From positions 1-64,000 of the forward strand of contig CABJBM010000028.1 in NCBI GenBank assembly GCA_902363835.1: a stretch of 64,000 nucleotides of DNA. The letters are read 5' to 3'. Shown here piece after piece: positions 26,138 to 35,043 of this stretch. Each line of letters opens with the position of its first letter. Position 1 is the stretch's first letter. This DNA comes from Lachnospiraceae bacterium (GTDB lineage: Bacteria > Bacillota > Clostridia > Lachnospirales > Lachnospiraceae). The translations under genes and the position numbers were made by a program. Below the pieces are notes generated by a model. The model was not told the origin of the DNA, ran no database searches, and saw only the letters and a list, made by a program, of their open reading frames with translations.

Positions 26138-27649
26138 ATGACCGAATTAAAACTTGAAATGAAGGATATATCCATCGAATTCCCTGGGGTTAAGGCTTTG
26201 GATGGAGTTGATTTTAGTCTGGAAAGTGGTACGATTCATGCGCTCGTAGGTGCAAATGGCGCAGGTAAGTCCACCTTGATGAAAGTGCTTGCCGGTGTCA
26301 ATACGCATTATACAGGACAAATTTACGTTGGAGGGGAGCCGGTGGAAATCCGGTGCCCCAAAGACGCAAAAAATCTTGGAATAGAAATCGTATTTCAGGA
26401 GGTCGACACCGCGTTGATCCCCTATCTGTCCGTGGCTGAGAATGTAATGTTCAACACGCTGGTCAATAAAATGGGACGGAAACAGATCGTACACTGGAAA
26501 GAGATCAGGCAGGCAGCAGAAACGGTATTAAAGAAATTAAATGTAGATGTGGATATTAACAAACAGGTATCAGGTCTTACGCTGGCACAAAAGCAGATGG
26601 TTCTCATTGCCAGATGCGTGGCGGAAAAGTGCCGGTTCCTTATTTTGGATGAGCCGACGGCCCCTCTTTCCAATTCCGAGACTCTGGAATTGTTCCGGGT
26701 GGTGCGTGAACTGGCAAAAGAGAATGTAGGAGTAGTCTTTATTTCGCACCGCTTAAGTGAGCTTTACGAAATCTGTGAAACGATTACCATTATGAGAGAC
26801 GGCAAACTGGTGACTAATCTGCCGCTTTCTAGGGAACTGGAAGTGAATACTCTTGTCGAATATATGTTAGGCCGCAGCTATGAGGATAATTACATCAGGA
26901 AGAAATGCGAGATCGGCGGGCCATTGCTTGAGATAGAAAACCTTACGGAAAAGGAAGGAAAAGTAAAAGATATCAACATGACCGTCTGCAAAGGAGAAAT
27001 TATCGGTGTGGCAGGACTGGTGGGTGCAGGAAAGACAGAGCTTTGCAAGACTTTGTTTTCTGCTTACCAGCAGGCAGGCGGTACCATGAAGCTCCACGGG
27101 AAATTAATCAGACCAAAAGGGCCTACCCAGGCCGTAAAACACGGGCTGGCACTGGTTCCTGAGGAACGGAGAAAAGAAGGTGTCCTGATCACGGATCCGG
27201 TCGTATCCAACATTTCCGTTGCGGCCATGGAAAAGTATACCAACCGGCTTTCAATGGTAAACAGGAGGCGGGAAAAAGAAGACGCCAGAAATATGATACG
27301 GGGACTTGGAATCAAGACTCCATCGGAGAATCAGATCGTTGCCCTGCTGTCCGGCGGAAACCAGCAGAAGGTGGTCGTTGGAAAATGGCTGAATAAGGAT
27401 TCGGAAGTCTATATTTTCGATGAGCCCACCAAGGGGATTGATGTGGGTGCCAAGCAGGATATGTATGAACTGATTGAAGGCCTGGCAGCCAAGGGAAAAG
27501 GTATAATCTATGCCACCTGCGAATTCCAGGAAATATTAAGTATCTGCGACCGCATCTATGTAATGTATGACGGAGAGATCATCAAAGAATTAAACGCAGC
27601 GGATACGAACGAAAAAGAACTGCTTTACTATTCGACAGGAGGTAAATGA
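26138..27649 (+). CDS. sugar ABC transporter ATP-binding protein (RbsA-like)
   Basis: A 503-residue tandem ABC ATPase. Domain 1 has Walker A LVGANGAGKSTLMKVLAG and Walker B FLILDEPTAPLS. Domain 2 has a second P-loop, GLVGAGKTELCKTL, signature LLSGGNQQKVVVGKWL, and Walker B YIFDEPTKGIDVG. This is the RbsA/XylG layout for monosaccharide import. It starts 43 nt after the binding-protein stop and ends 1 nt before the permease start, so the transporter genes form one transcription unit. Confidence 0.93.
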   Translation: MTELKLEMKDISIEFPGVKALDGVDFSLESGTIHALVGANGAGKSTLMKVLAGVNTHYTGQIYVGGEPVEIRCPKDAKNLGIEIVFQEVDTALIPYLSVAENVMFNTLVNKMGRKQIVHWKEIRQAAETVLKKLNVDVDINKQVSGLTLAQKQMVLIARCVAEKCRFLILDEPTAPLSNSETLELFRVVRELAKENVGVVFISHRLSELYEICETITIMRDGKLVTNLPLSRELEVNTLVEYMLGRSYEDNYIRKKCEIGGPLLEIENLTEKEGKVKDINMTVCKGEIIGVAGLVGAGKTELCKTLFSAYQQAGGTMKLHGKLIRPKGPTQAVKHGLALVPEERRKEGVLITDPVVSNISVAAMEKYTNRLSMVNRRREKEDARNMIRGLGIKTPSENQIVALLSGGNQQKVVVGKWLNKDSEVYIFDEPTKGIDVGAKQDMYELIEGLAAKGKGIIYATCEFQEILSICDRIYVMYDGEIIKELNAADTNEKELLYYSTGGK

Positions 27650-27650
27650 T

Positions 27651-28670
27651 ATGTCTGGGGCAGAGAAGGTAAAAAAGAAAAGGAATGTTGGGGATTTTGT
27701 GACAAAATGGGGTACCATTGCAACGATGCTCATCATGTTCATCCTGTTTACATTTGGAAACTGGAGTAAGGATACGGGATCGAGCATGTTTCTGACCCAG
27801 TCCAATATGATCACCATTCTTCGCGCGGTATCCATTACCACCATCATTGCAATTGGTCTTACGTTTGCCCTGGCGGTAAACGGTATGGATCTTTCCATTG
27901 GAGCTACGGCCCAGTTTGCAAATGTTTTTGTTATGACGTGCTTTGTATGGCACAATATCAACATAGGTGTTTCCATCATCCTTACGGTGCTCATTTGCTT
28001 AAGCGTTGCGGTGATCAACAGCATTTTGATCGTTAAATTTAAGATACCGGATATGGTTGCGGCACTTTCCGTTATGTTCATGTATCAGGGTGTTTCCATG
28101 ACCTATTCCAAGGGCGGCGCCATTACGGAGCGTATGACCCGTGCAGATGGGACCCAGGCTCCCGGCCTTGTTCCGGAAGCTTTCCGGGCATTGGGAAAGG
28201 AACCTTGGCTGATCATTATCATGATCTGTGTGGTGCTGTTTGCATACTTTTTCTTAAACTATACAAAACACGGAAGATACATGTATGCGGTAGGCGGAAA
28301 TCCTGAGGCAGCTGAGCTTTCCGGAATTCCAGTAGCAAAGTATAAGATACTCGCATACTTTCTGTCAGCCACCTTTGCGGCCATCGGCGGAATCTGTCTG
28401 GCGGCCCGTGTGGGAACGGCGCAGATTTCAGCAGGCGACGCATACTTGATGCCATCCGTATGTGCGGCGTATATCGGATTTTCCGTATTGGGCTCCGGAA
28501 AAGCCAATGCGTTCGGTACTTTTGCGGGAGCAGTGCTTGTAGGTATGCTGGAAAACGGTCTTATTATGATGTCAGTGCCCTATTATGCAATGAACATCAT
28601 CAAGGGAGCAGTCCTTGCCATCGCACTTGCCATGACCTATGCAAGCGGCAAGGCAAAAAATGTAAACTAA
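27651..28670 (+). CDS. sugar ABC transporter permease (RbsC-like)
   Basis: A 339-residue BPD_transp_2 membrane protein with about nine to ten hydrophobic segments. It has the sugar-permease motifs ITTIIAIGLTFALAVNGMDL and SIGATAQFAN near the N-terminus, the coupling loop GRYMYAVGGNPEAAELSGIP, and a C-terminal GTFAGAVLVGMLENGLIMM. It makes the homodimeric channel of the ribose-type importer with the two preceding genes. Confidence 0.92.
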   Translation: MSGAEKVKKKRNVGDFVTKWGTIATMLIMFILFTFGNWSKDTGSSMFLTQSNMITILRAVSITTIIAIGLTFALAVNGMDLSIGATAQFANVFVMTCFVWHNINIGVSIILTVLICLSVAVINSILIVKFKIPDMVAALSVMFMYQGVSMTYSKGGAITERMTRADGTQAPGLVPEAFRALGKEPWLIIIMICVVLFAYFFLNYTKHGRYMYAVGGNPEAAELSGIPVAKYKILAYFLSATFAAIGGICLAARVGTAQISAGDAYLMPSVCAAYIGFSVLGSGKANAFGTFAGAVLVGMLENGLIMMSVPYYAMNIIKGAVLAIALAMTYASGKAKNVN

Positions 28671-28709
28671 AAACAGAAGCATTATAATGATCAGGGGAAG
28701 GTGACAGGA

Positions 28710-29945
28710 ATGTCTAAATACGACAGTTATTTTTTGATGAAAGCGGAAGAGGTACCGGGTTATGTTCAGGAGAAGCTCTCCTATTTTGATGAGGATGCCA
28801 GTCTGGAATGCAAGGAAATCGGAGACGGAAACTTAAACTACGTGTTCCGTGTAAAGGATCCTGCAAGCGGGAAATCCATTATTGTCAAACAGGCGGGAGA
28901 AGCGCTTCGTATTTCAGCAGAAATGCATGTTTCCACGGACAGGGGTAGAATTGAAGCAAAGATTCTGGGGATTCAGGATTCTTATGCACCGGGCCTTGTT
29001 CCAAAGGTTTATTTATATGACGGAACCATGTGTGCCATGGCAATGGAGGATATGACCGGCCATACCATGATGCGCACCGGTTTGTTAAAACATGAGACCT
29101 ATCCGAAATTTGCAGACCATGTGACCACTTTTATGGTAAATTCCCTTCTGCGGACAACGGATGTTGTCATGGGACACAAGGATAAGAAAGAGCTGGTGAA
29201 AAGCTTTATCAACCCGGACTTATGTGAAATTTCAGAGGACCTGGTATACAGCGAGCCCTTTATTGATTACAACCACAGGAACAATGTATTTCCTCCCAAC
29301 GCAGATTTTGTGAAAAAGGAATTGTATGAGGACCAGGCCCTGCATCTGGAGGCTGCAAAGCTGAAATTTGAGTTTATGAACAATGCCCAGGCCCTGATTC
29401 ACGGAGATTTACATACTGGCTCTGTGTTTATCAACAAGGAGCATACTTATATTTTTGACCCGGAATTCGCCTTTTTCGGACCTATGGGCTATGATATCGG
29501 CAATGTCATTGCAAACATGTTTTTTGCATGGTGCAACGGTGATGCCACCATAGAGGATGAAAAGGAAAAAGAGGAGTTCTGCGGCTGGTGCTTAAACACC
29601 ATTTCTGATATCGTGGACCTGTTCATTGAAAAATACAACAAGGTGTTTGATGAATACGTGACAGAAACCATGGCAAAGGTTCCTGGATTTAAGGAATGGT
29701 ATCTGGAAGGCATTCTTTCCGACACTGCCGGTGTGGCAGGACTTGAATCCATCCGCCGGACCGTTGGAATGGCCAATGTAATTGACATTACCACAATTCC
29801 TGATGAGGAGAAGCGGGCAAGAGCTGAAAGGATCATCATTACTCTGGCAAAGAATTATATACAAAACCGCCGCAGCTTCCGTTGCGGGGCGGATTATTTA
29901 AATGCAATAAAAGAGGCAGTAAGCAAGTTTCAGGCCGGCAATTAG
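28710..29945 (+). CDS. mtnK: 5-methylthioribose kinase (or 5-deoxyribose kinase)
   Basis: A 411-residue kinase with the full MtnK pattern: the ATP-binding start EIGDGNLNYVFRVKD, IVKQAGEALRIS, AMEDMTGHTMMRTGL, the catalytic loop LIHGDLHTGSVFI and the metal motif IFDPEFAFFGPMGYDIGNVI. It phosphorylates C1 of 5-methylthioribose; some relatives accept 5-deoxyribose. The ATG at 28710 is preferred over an in-frame GTG at 28701 because the GGGGAAGG site ends 9 nt before it. It lies between a ribose-type importer and mtnA, so the imported free sugar is its likely substrate. No other Yang-cycle genes (mtnB-D, W/X) are seen here, which argues against methionine salvage by the usual route. Confidence 0.92.
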   Translation: MSKYDSYFLMKAEEVPGYVQEKLSYFDEDASLECKEIGDGNLNYVFRVKDPASGKSIIVKQAGEALRISAEMHVSTDRGRIEAKILGIQDSYAPGLVPKVYLYDGTMCAMAMEDMTGHTMMRTGLLKHETYPKFADHVTTFMVNSLLRTTDVVMGHKDKKELVKSFINPDLCEISEDLVYSEPFIDYNHRNNVFPPNADFVKKELYEDQALHLEAAKLKFEFMNNAQALIHGDLHTGSVFINKEHTYIFDPEFAFFGPMGYDIGNVIANMFFAWCNGDATIEDEKEKEEFCGWCLNTISDIVDLFIEKYNKVFDEYVTETMAKVPGFKEWYLEGILSDTAGVAGLESIRRTVGMANVIDITTIPDEEKRARAERIIITLAKNYIQNRRSFRCGADYLNAIKEAVSKFQAGN

Positions 29946-29970
29946 GATTGAAAGCCGGCAGATAAAAAGG

Positions 29971-30072
29971 GATGAGGTTGAAAAAACGTTTTTCAACCTT
30001 GAATGAGTAAGCGGCGAGCACCGCTTGATCGGGCGTCAACGGGATATGCAGGCATATCCTCTTGATTCATTA
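29971..30072 (+). other. structured spacer between mtnK and mtnA
   Basis: The 137-bp gap contains two inverted repeats: AGGTTGAAAAA/TTTTTCAACCT (29975-29999) and GGATATGC/GCATATCC (about 30042-30059). Neither is followed by a T run, so neither looks like a terminator. They may be a processing or translation-control structure. They sit directly before the mtnA ribosome binding site (TAGGAGG). Confidence 0.35.
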
Positions 30073-30082
30073 GGAGGCAAAA

Positions 30083-31189
30083 ATGAGCGAAGAAACAAAA
30101 AAATCCATTATGGACTATGATACCGTGGCACTTGATGAGGAGAACAATGCCCTGGTGATCATAGACCAGACACAGCTTCCGTATCATACGGAAATTCTTT
30201 CCCTGACAAAACAGGAGGATATCTGGAACGCAATCTATCTTCTCCAGGTAAGAGGGGCACCTGCTATCGGTGTGGCGGCGGCTATCGGCATCTATCTGGC
30301 GGCAAGGGAGATCAAGGCGGATGGCTTTGATGAGTTTTATGCAGAATTTCAAAAGGCAAAGGATTATCTTGACTCCGCACGTCCAACTGCCGTTAATTTG
30401 TCATGGGCGCTGAAGCGGATGGAACAGGTGGTTTTGAAAAACAAAGAGAAAACCATCCCTGAGATCGTAGAGCTTCTTCATAAAGAAGCTGTGGAGATCC
30501 GGGAAGAGGATATCTGGGTTTGCAGGATGATCGGGGAATACGGTCTGTCTCTTGTAAAGCCTGGGGATGGCCTTTTGACCCACTGCAATGCAGGGCAGCT
30601 GGCAACGGTAAAGTACGGAACAGCAACAGCTCCCATGTACTTGGGCCATGAAAAAGGCTATGGCTTCCGCATCTTTTCTGATGAGACCAGACCCCTTCTT
30701 CAGGGGGCCAGACTGACTTCTTTTGAGTTAAAGGAATCAGGCCTTGATGTTACCGTGATCTGTGACAACATGTCAGCCACAGTTATGAGAAACGGCTGGG
30801 TCAATGCCGTATTTGTAGGCTGTGACCGGGTGGCAGCCAACGGGGATACTGCAAACAAAATCGGCACCTCCATGGTGGCCCTTGCGGCCAAACGTTATGG
30901 TGTGCCCATGTATATCTGCGCCCCCACATCCACCATTGATATGAACACTCCTACGGGCAGGGAAATCCACATTGAGGAGCGTCCGGCAGAGGAAGTGGTG
31001 GAAATGTGGTATAAAAAGCGGATGGCACCGGAAGGCGTGAAGGTATTTAATCCCGCATTTGATGTGACAGACAATGATCTGATCGCAGGGATCGTGACAG
31101 AGTACGGGATTGCCAAAGCGCCCTATACCGAATCCTTAAAGGAAATATTTAAGAAAAAGGAAGAGGCCTTAAAAGCAAAGGAAATGTGA
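30083..31189 (+). CDS. mtnA: S-methyl-5-thioribose-1-phosphate isomerase
   Basis: A 368-residue protein of the MtnA/eIF2B-alpha family. Visible are LQVRGAPAIGVAAAIGIYLA (substrate phosphate loop), RPTAVNLSWAL, LTHCNAGQLATVKYGTATAP (with the catalytic Cys), DETRPLLQGARLTSFEL, and FVGCDRVAANGDTANKIGTS with the catalytic Asp. MtnA turns the aldose-1-phosphate of methylthioribose (or 5-deoxyribose) into the ribulose-1-phosphate. The product is what the class II aldolase at 32292 would cleave in a DHAP-shunt type pathway. A TAGGAGG site precedes the ATG. Confidence 0.94.
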   Translation: MSEETKKSIMDYDTVALDEENNALVIIDQTQLPYHTEILSLTKQEDIWNAIYLLQVRGAPAIGVAAAIGIYLAAREIKADGFDEFYAEFQKAKDYLDSARPTAVNLSWALKRMEQVVLKNKEKTIPEIVELLHKEAVEIREEDIWVCRMIGEYGLSLVKPGDGLLTHCNAGQLATVKYGTATAPMYLGHEKGYGFRIFSDETRPLLQGARLTSFELKESGLDVTVICDNMSATVMRNGWVNAVFVGCDRVAANGDTANKIGTSMVALAAKRYGVPMYICAPTSTIDMNTPTGREIHIEERPAEEVVEMWYKKRMAPEGVKVFNPAFDVTDNDLIAGIVTEYGIAKAPYTESLKEIFKKKEEALKAKEM

Positions 31190-31200
31190 ACCTGGCATAT

Positions 31201-31243
31201 GAAAAAAGAGGATGTCTCATAGGAACTGGGACATCCTCTTGCC
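31201..31243 (-). terminator. terminator of the DeoR regulator gene
   Basis: AAGAGGATGTC and GACATCCTCTT form an 11-bp stem. On the minus strand the stem is followed by a run of T, so it terminates the regulator gene that converges on mtnA; it may also slow transcription from the plus strand. Confidence 0.7.
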
Positions 31244-31251
31244 AAATCAGA

Positions 31252-32019
31252 CTATGCTTCTGCTGCTTCGTAAAGCTCTACATTATTTTTGTAAAGATAT
31301 TCTCTCCACTGGTCGTCCATCTGTTTGTCGGTAACCAGCCCTGTAATGGTTTCAAAACCGGATATCCGGATAAATGAGGTCTTATCGAACTTGGAGTGGT
31401 CTGCAACAAGATAAACGTGATTGCTCCTGGTCATCAGGGTCTGGCGTATAGCTGCAATGGCTTCGTTGGAATCCGTGATTCCATGTTCCATGGAAATGCT
31501 CCTGCAGGACATAAAGGTTTTGTCCAGGTAAAAGGATTCTAAATTCTTAATGGCGGTATTTCCCACAAAGGCTTTGTCCCTTGGAGTATAGGAACCTCCG
31601 ATGGAAATGAGGCGGATATCCTCCTTATCATATAACTCATTGATGATCAGGAGGGAGTTTGTTACTACGGTAAGGCGCATTCCCTGCAAGGCCTTTGCCA
31701 GCTGAAGGGCCGTGGTAGAAGCATCCAGGAAAATGGAATCTCCGTTATGGATAATTGACAGGCACTTTTTTGCAATGGACTGCTTGCTTTCCATATATGC
31801 GGTTTCCCGGATCGTTAAATCTACGTTGTTCTCAACCCCGTCTTGTATGAATGCACCACCGTATGTTCTGGTCAGGAACCCATCATCCTCTAATTGTTTT
31901 AAATCCCGCCGGATGGTTTCCTCGGTCACGGAGAAGATTTTGGAAAGTTCGGTCACCGTAACACTTTTCTTTTCTAGAATAATATCTTTGATCTTGGCTT
32001 TCCTCGTTACTGCTAACAT
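31252..32019 (-). CDS. DeoR-family transcriptional repressor
   Basis: The protein is 255 residues from the ATG at 32019, which has AAAGGA upstream; a much longer in-frame extension is hydrophobic low-complexity translation of the promoter region and is not used. The N-terminal winged HTH is VTVTELSKIFSVTEETIRRD followed by LKQLEDDGFLTRTYGGA, the DeoR signature. The C-terminal DeoRC sensor domain has GDSIFLDASTTALQLAKAL, VVTNSLLIINEL, GGSYTPRDKAFVG and VADHSKFDKTSF. DeoR proteins usually sense a sugar phosphate. It is divergent from the BMC operon, and is the best candidate for control of it and of the two operons with similar A-rich boxes. Confidence 0.9.
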   Translation of the reverse strand: MLAVTRKAKIKDIILEKKSVTVTELSKIFSVTEETIRRDLKQLEDDGFLTRTYGGAFIQDGVENNVDLTIRETAYMESKQSIAKKCLSIIHNGDSIFLDASTTALQLAKALQGMRLTVVTNSLLIINELYDKEDIRLISIGGSYTPRDKAFVGNTAIKNLESFYLDKTFMSCRSISMEHGITDSNEAIAAIRQTLMTRSNHVYLVADHSKFDKTSFIRISGFETITGLVTDKQMDDQWREYLYKNNVELYEAAEA

Positions 32020-32177
32020 AGGTATGTTCCTTTCTTTATGGCAATAAATGTTAATTAAAAAATAAAATGCAATATAAAACCATATAAACCAGGTGGTATA
32101 TAAGTATATTGTATAATTATTTTGATTAAATGTAAAGAAGAAATGGATGAAATAAAAATAAAACAGTAAAAACAGAA

Positions 32178-32243
32178 ATAAAACAACATAAAACATTGAC
32201 AAACAAACATAAAAGTGGTAAAAATACAGTATAAAAGATGAGA
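32178..32243 (+). promoter_or_regulatory. candidate promoter/operator of the BMC operon
   Basis: A perfect TTGACA (about 32195-32200) follows A-rich boxes (AATAAAACAACATAAAACA) like those before the nucleoside and ABC operons. The best -10 is not clear: TAAAAA lies 17 nt away and other A/T hexamers follow. The region is shared with the divergent DeoR gene, so it should hold operators for both directions. Confidence 0.45.
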
Positions 32244-32291
32244 GTTCGGACAGATAGAACACGTAGTTGTTTGGACTTTGGAGGTAAAGAT

Positions 32292-33251
32292 ATGATGACA
32301 GTTCAAGGCGTAAAGTACATGTCTGATTTTGAAGCCAAAAAGGCAATTTTAGACATCGGCAGGCGTATGTACGACAAAGGCTTTGTGGCCTCAAATGATG
32401 GAAACATCAGCTGTAAGGTAGGGCCGAACACCATCTGGACGACGCCGACCGGGGTATCAAAGGGATTTATGACACAGGATATGCTGGTGAAAATGGATTT
32501 AAACGGAAAAGTTCTGATGGGAAGATGTAAGCCCTCCTCGGAAGTAAAAATGCATTTAAGAGTTTACAAGGAAAATCCGGATGTACAGGCAGTCACCCAC
32601 GCTCATCCACTGGTTGCCACCAGCTTTGCCATTGCAGGGATCAGCTTAGATGCAGCGGTCCTTACGGAAGCTGTGCTGGGGCTTGGATCCATCCCAGTAG
32701 CAAAATATGCAACGCCGGGTACGGATGAAGTTCCTGATTCCATTGCTCCCTTTGTGAACAGCCACAATGGCGTACTTCTTGCAAACCATGGGGCCCTGAC
32801 CTGGGGAAAAGATATTTACCAGGCATTTTACAGACTGGAATCCATTGAATATTATGCGACTATATTGATGTATACGGGTAATATCATCGGACGCCAGAAT
32901 CTCCTTTCCTGTGACCAGGTAAATAAGCTGCTTGATATCCGGCATAAGCTTGGCATTACAGCAGGAGGGATCCCGCCCTGTTCCATAGAGGAGACAAATA
33001 TGAGGGATGTGGTTTCCGCCGCAGATGTCCGTCCGGCAGAACCGGCGGTGCCTGCGCCTGTATTAAAGGGAGTCACCTCCATCGTAAGACCGGGAGAGAG
33101 CCTGGAACCATCGGGCTGCGGCTGCACCGGTGTGACGCTGCAGCCCATATCCTCACAGGAACAGAAGCCTGTACAGGCGGAGGCCTTAAGCAAGGCAAAG
33201 GAGGAAATCATAGCTGAAGTGGTGAGAAGAGTGACAGAGCAGTTAAACTAG
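32292..33251 (+). CDS. class II aldolase (FucA-like) with C-terminal encapsulation peptide
   Basis: The protein is 319 residues from the ATG after GGAGGT. Residues 1-220 form a zinc class II aldolase/adducin domain: FVASNDGNISCK, SSEVKMHL (catalytic Glu), AVTHAHPLVATSF (two Zn His) and LLANHGALTWGK (third His). In a pathway with MtnK/MtnA it would cleave 5-deoxy- or methylthio-ribulose-1-phosphate to DHAP and acetaldehyde or methylthioacetaldehyde; rhamnulose- or fuculose-1-phosphate are the known relatives' substrates. Beyond residue 230 is a Pro/Ala linker with a C-G-C motif, ending in an amphipathic helix (SKAKEEIIAEVVRRVTEQLN) that looks like a BMC encapsulation peptide. It is the first gene of the BMC operon. 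Confidence 0.9.
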   Translation: MMTVQGVKYMSDFEAKKAILDIGRRMYDKGFVASNDGNISCKVGPNTIWTTPTGVSKGFMTQDMLVKMDLNGKVLMGRCKPSSEVKMHLRVYKENPDVQAVTHAHPLVATSFAIAGISLDAAVLTEAVLGLGSIPVAKYATPGTDEVPDSIAPFVNSHNGVLLANHGALTWGKDIYQAFYRLESIEYYATILMYTGNIIGRQNLLSCDQVNKLLDIRHKLGITAGGIPPCSIEETNMRDVVSAADVRPAEPAVPAPVLKGVTSIVRPGESLEPSGCGCTGVTLQPISSQEQKPVQAEALSKAKEEIIAEVVRRVTEQLN

Positions 33252-33261
33252 GAGGCAGATT

Positions 33262-34683
33262 ATGGATATTGGGGCAAAAGAGATAGAACAGATTGTAAGG
33301 GAAGTGCTTGCAAGCATAGAAAGCAGAAGCCCAAAGCTTTCTTATATTCCTGCTCAAAGTGATAACGGGGTATTTGAGCGGGTAGAGGATGCCATCCGGG
33401 CAGCTCATGCGGCCCAGCGTCAATGGGTAGAGCATTACAAGGTAGAAGACAGGCGGAGGATTATTGAGGCGATCCGGGTAACTGCAAAAAGCCACGCAGA
33501 AACCCTGGCAAAGATGGTCTGGGAAGAAACCGGAATGGGGCGGTATGAGGATAAGATCCAGAAGCATATGGCTGTTATTGAAAAGACGCCGGGCGTGGAG
33601 TGTCTGACAACGGAGGCCATTTCCGGTGATGAAGGGCTGATGATAGAGGAATATGCTCCTTTTGGGGTGATCGGAGCAATTACGCCGTCCACCAATCCCA
33701 CGGAAACCATTATCAATAATACCATCAGCATGATAGCCGGAGGAAATTCCGTTGTATTCAATGTCCATCCGGGAGCGAAAAGGTGCTGCGCCCACTGCCT
33801 GAGGCTTCTTCATCAGGCCATTGTGGAAAACGGAGGCCCGGCCAATTTAATCACCATGCAGAAAGAGCCTACCATGGAGGCAGTGAGCAAAATGACGGCT
33901 GATCCCAGGATCCGCCTTATGGTGGGGACAGGAGGAATGCCCATGGTAAATGCGCTGCTTCGTTCCGGGAAAAAGACCATTGGAGCAGGTGCGGGAAACC
34001 CGCCGGTCATTGTGGACGATACGGCAGATATAGACCTTGCGGCAAGAGAGATTTACCAGGGGGCTTCCTTTGACAATAATATCCTGTGTCTGGCGGAGAA
34101 GGAAGTTTTTGTCATGGAGAAGGTTGCAGACGAACTGATAAATAAGCTGGTAAAAGAAGGTGCATACCTGCTTAATCCCGGGGAGCTGAATCAGATCCTT
34201 TCCTTTGCAATGGTTGAAAAAAACGGCAGCTATGAAGCGAATAAAAAGTGGGTAGGAAAGGATGCGGCCCAGTTTTTAGAGGCCATAGGGGTTTCCGGCC
34301 ATAAGGATGTCCGCCTTCTGATCTGTGAGACAGACAGAAACCATCCGTTTGTCATGGTAGAACAGTTGATGCCGGTGCTTCCTATTGTACGGTTAAGGAC
34401 TTTTGAGGAATGTGTGGAGAGTGCGGTGGCGGCAGAGTCAGGCAACCGGCACACTGCTTCCATGTTTTCCAGAAATGTTGAGAACATGACAAAGTTTGGA
34501 AAAATCATTGAAACCACCATTTTTACGAAAAACGGTTCAACCTTAAAAGGGGTAGGGATCGGAGGAGAGGGCCATACGACCATGACCATTGCAGGGCCTA
34601 CCGGAGAGGGACTTACCTGTGCAAGAAGCTTTACAAGAAGACGCAGATGCATGCTGGCAGAAGGAGGCTTGCGGATTATTTAG
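33262..34683 (+). CDS. BMC-associated CoA-acylating aldehyde dehydrogenase
   Basis: A 473-residue PduP/EutE-type enzyme. The N-terminal helix (DIGAKEIEQIVREVLASIES) has the pattern of an encapsulation peptide and is joined by a short linker. Then come the NAD-binding and catalytic domains with GVIGAITPSTNPTETIINN, GGNSVVFNVHPGAKRC, IGAGAGNPPVIVDDTADIDL and the catalytic Cys in FDNNILCLAEKEVFV. It oxidises an aldehyde to acyl-CoA with NAD+ in the lumen. The aldehyde should be the product of the aldolase encoded just upstream (10-nt gap). Confidence 0.93.
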   Translation: MDIGAKEIEQIVREVLASIESRSPKLSYIPAQSDNGVFERVEDAIRAAHAAQRQWVEHYKVEDRRRIIEAIRVTAKSHAETLAKMVWEETGMGRYEDKIQKHMAVIEKTPGVECLTTEAISGDEGLMIEEYAPFGVIGAITPSTNPTETIINNTISMIAGGNSVVFNVHPGAKRCCAHCLRLLHQAIVENGGPANLITMQKEPTMEAVSKMTADPRIRLMVGTGGMPMVNALLRSGKKTIGAGAGNPPVIVDDTADIDLAAREIYQGASFDNNILCLAEKEVFVMEKVADELINKLVKEGAYLLNPGELNQILSFAMVEKNGSYEANKKWVGKDAAQFLEAIGVSGHKDVRLLICETDRNHPFVMVEQLMPVLPIVRLRTFEECVESAVAAESGNRHTASMFSRNVENMTKFGKIIETTIFTKNGSTLKGVGIGGEGHTTMTIAGPTGEGLTCARSFTRRRRCMLAEGGLRII

Positions 34684-34699
34684 AAAGGGGAAGGTACAT

Positions 34700-35038
34700 A
34701 TGGCCATAGGCTTTTTGGAATGTGCGGGATATGGGGCTGTTCTCTACGCCATGGATAAGGCCTGTAAGGCGGCAAATGTGAGGATCATTGGCATTGATAC
34801 CATCAATCCAAAGGATGCCACCGCATTTATTCCCCTTACGGCTCAGGTGAAGTTTGAAGGCGGGATCGATGATGTAAAAGAAGCCTGCGAAGTGGCAAAA
34901 AGGGCAGCTCTTAAGATCAACAGGCCGGAAGAGGTCCTGGTAGAGATGATTGAAAAACCATATGAGGGAACAAGGGCATTGTCCCATATAACAAAGGTAG
35001 ATCTTGAGGAAGAAAACATTGAAAATTTCAGGAGGTAG
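34700..35038 (+). CDS. BMC-H shell protein (divergent)
   Basis: A 112-residue single-BMC-domain protein starting [20 protein letters not shown] and continuing [15 protein letters not shown], with [20 protein letters not shown] forming the second half. It keeps the BMC fold pattern but differs from the PduA-type paralogues nearby (no [11 protein letters not shown], and a longer C-terminal extension [20 protein letters not shown]). The ATG at 34700 follows GAAAGGGGAAGG; a longer in-frame reading overlaps the aldehyde dehydrogenase and is not used. It may be a minor shell tile with a different pore. Confidence 0.82.
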   Translation: MAIGFLECAGYGAVLYAMDKACKAANVRIIGIDTINPKDATAFIPLTAQVKFEGGIDDVKEACEVAKRAALKINRPEEVLVEMIEKPYEGTRALSHITKVDLEEENIENFRR

Positions 35039-35043
35039 CAAAA

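Noticed and set aside
24913..31189. Methionine salvage (Yang cycle) as the role of mtnK/mtnA
   Set aside because: None of the later salvage genes (mtnB, mtnC/W/X, mtnD, transaminase) is nearby, while an aldolase and BMC genes follow, which fits the DHAP shunt better.
31252..32394. Extended N-terminus of the DeoR regulator (125 extra residues)
   Set aside because: The extra part is hydrophobic low-complexity translation of the divergent A/T-rich promoter region; the DeoR fold and the ribosome binding site both start at 32019.
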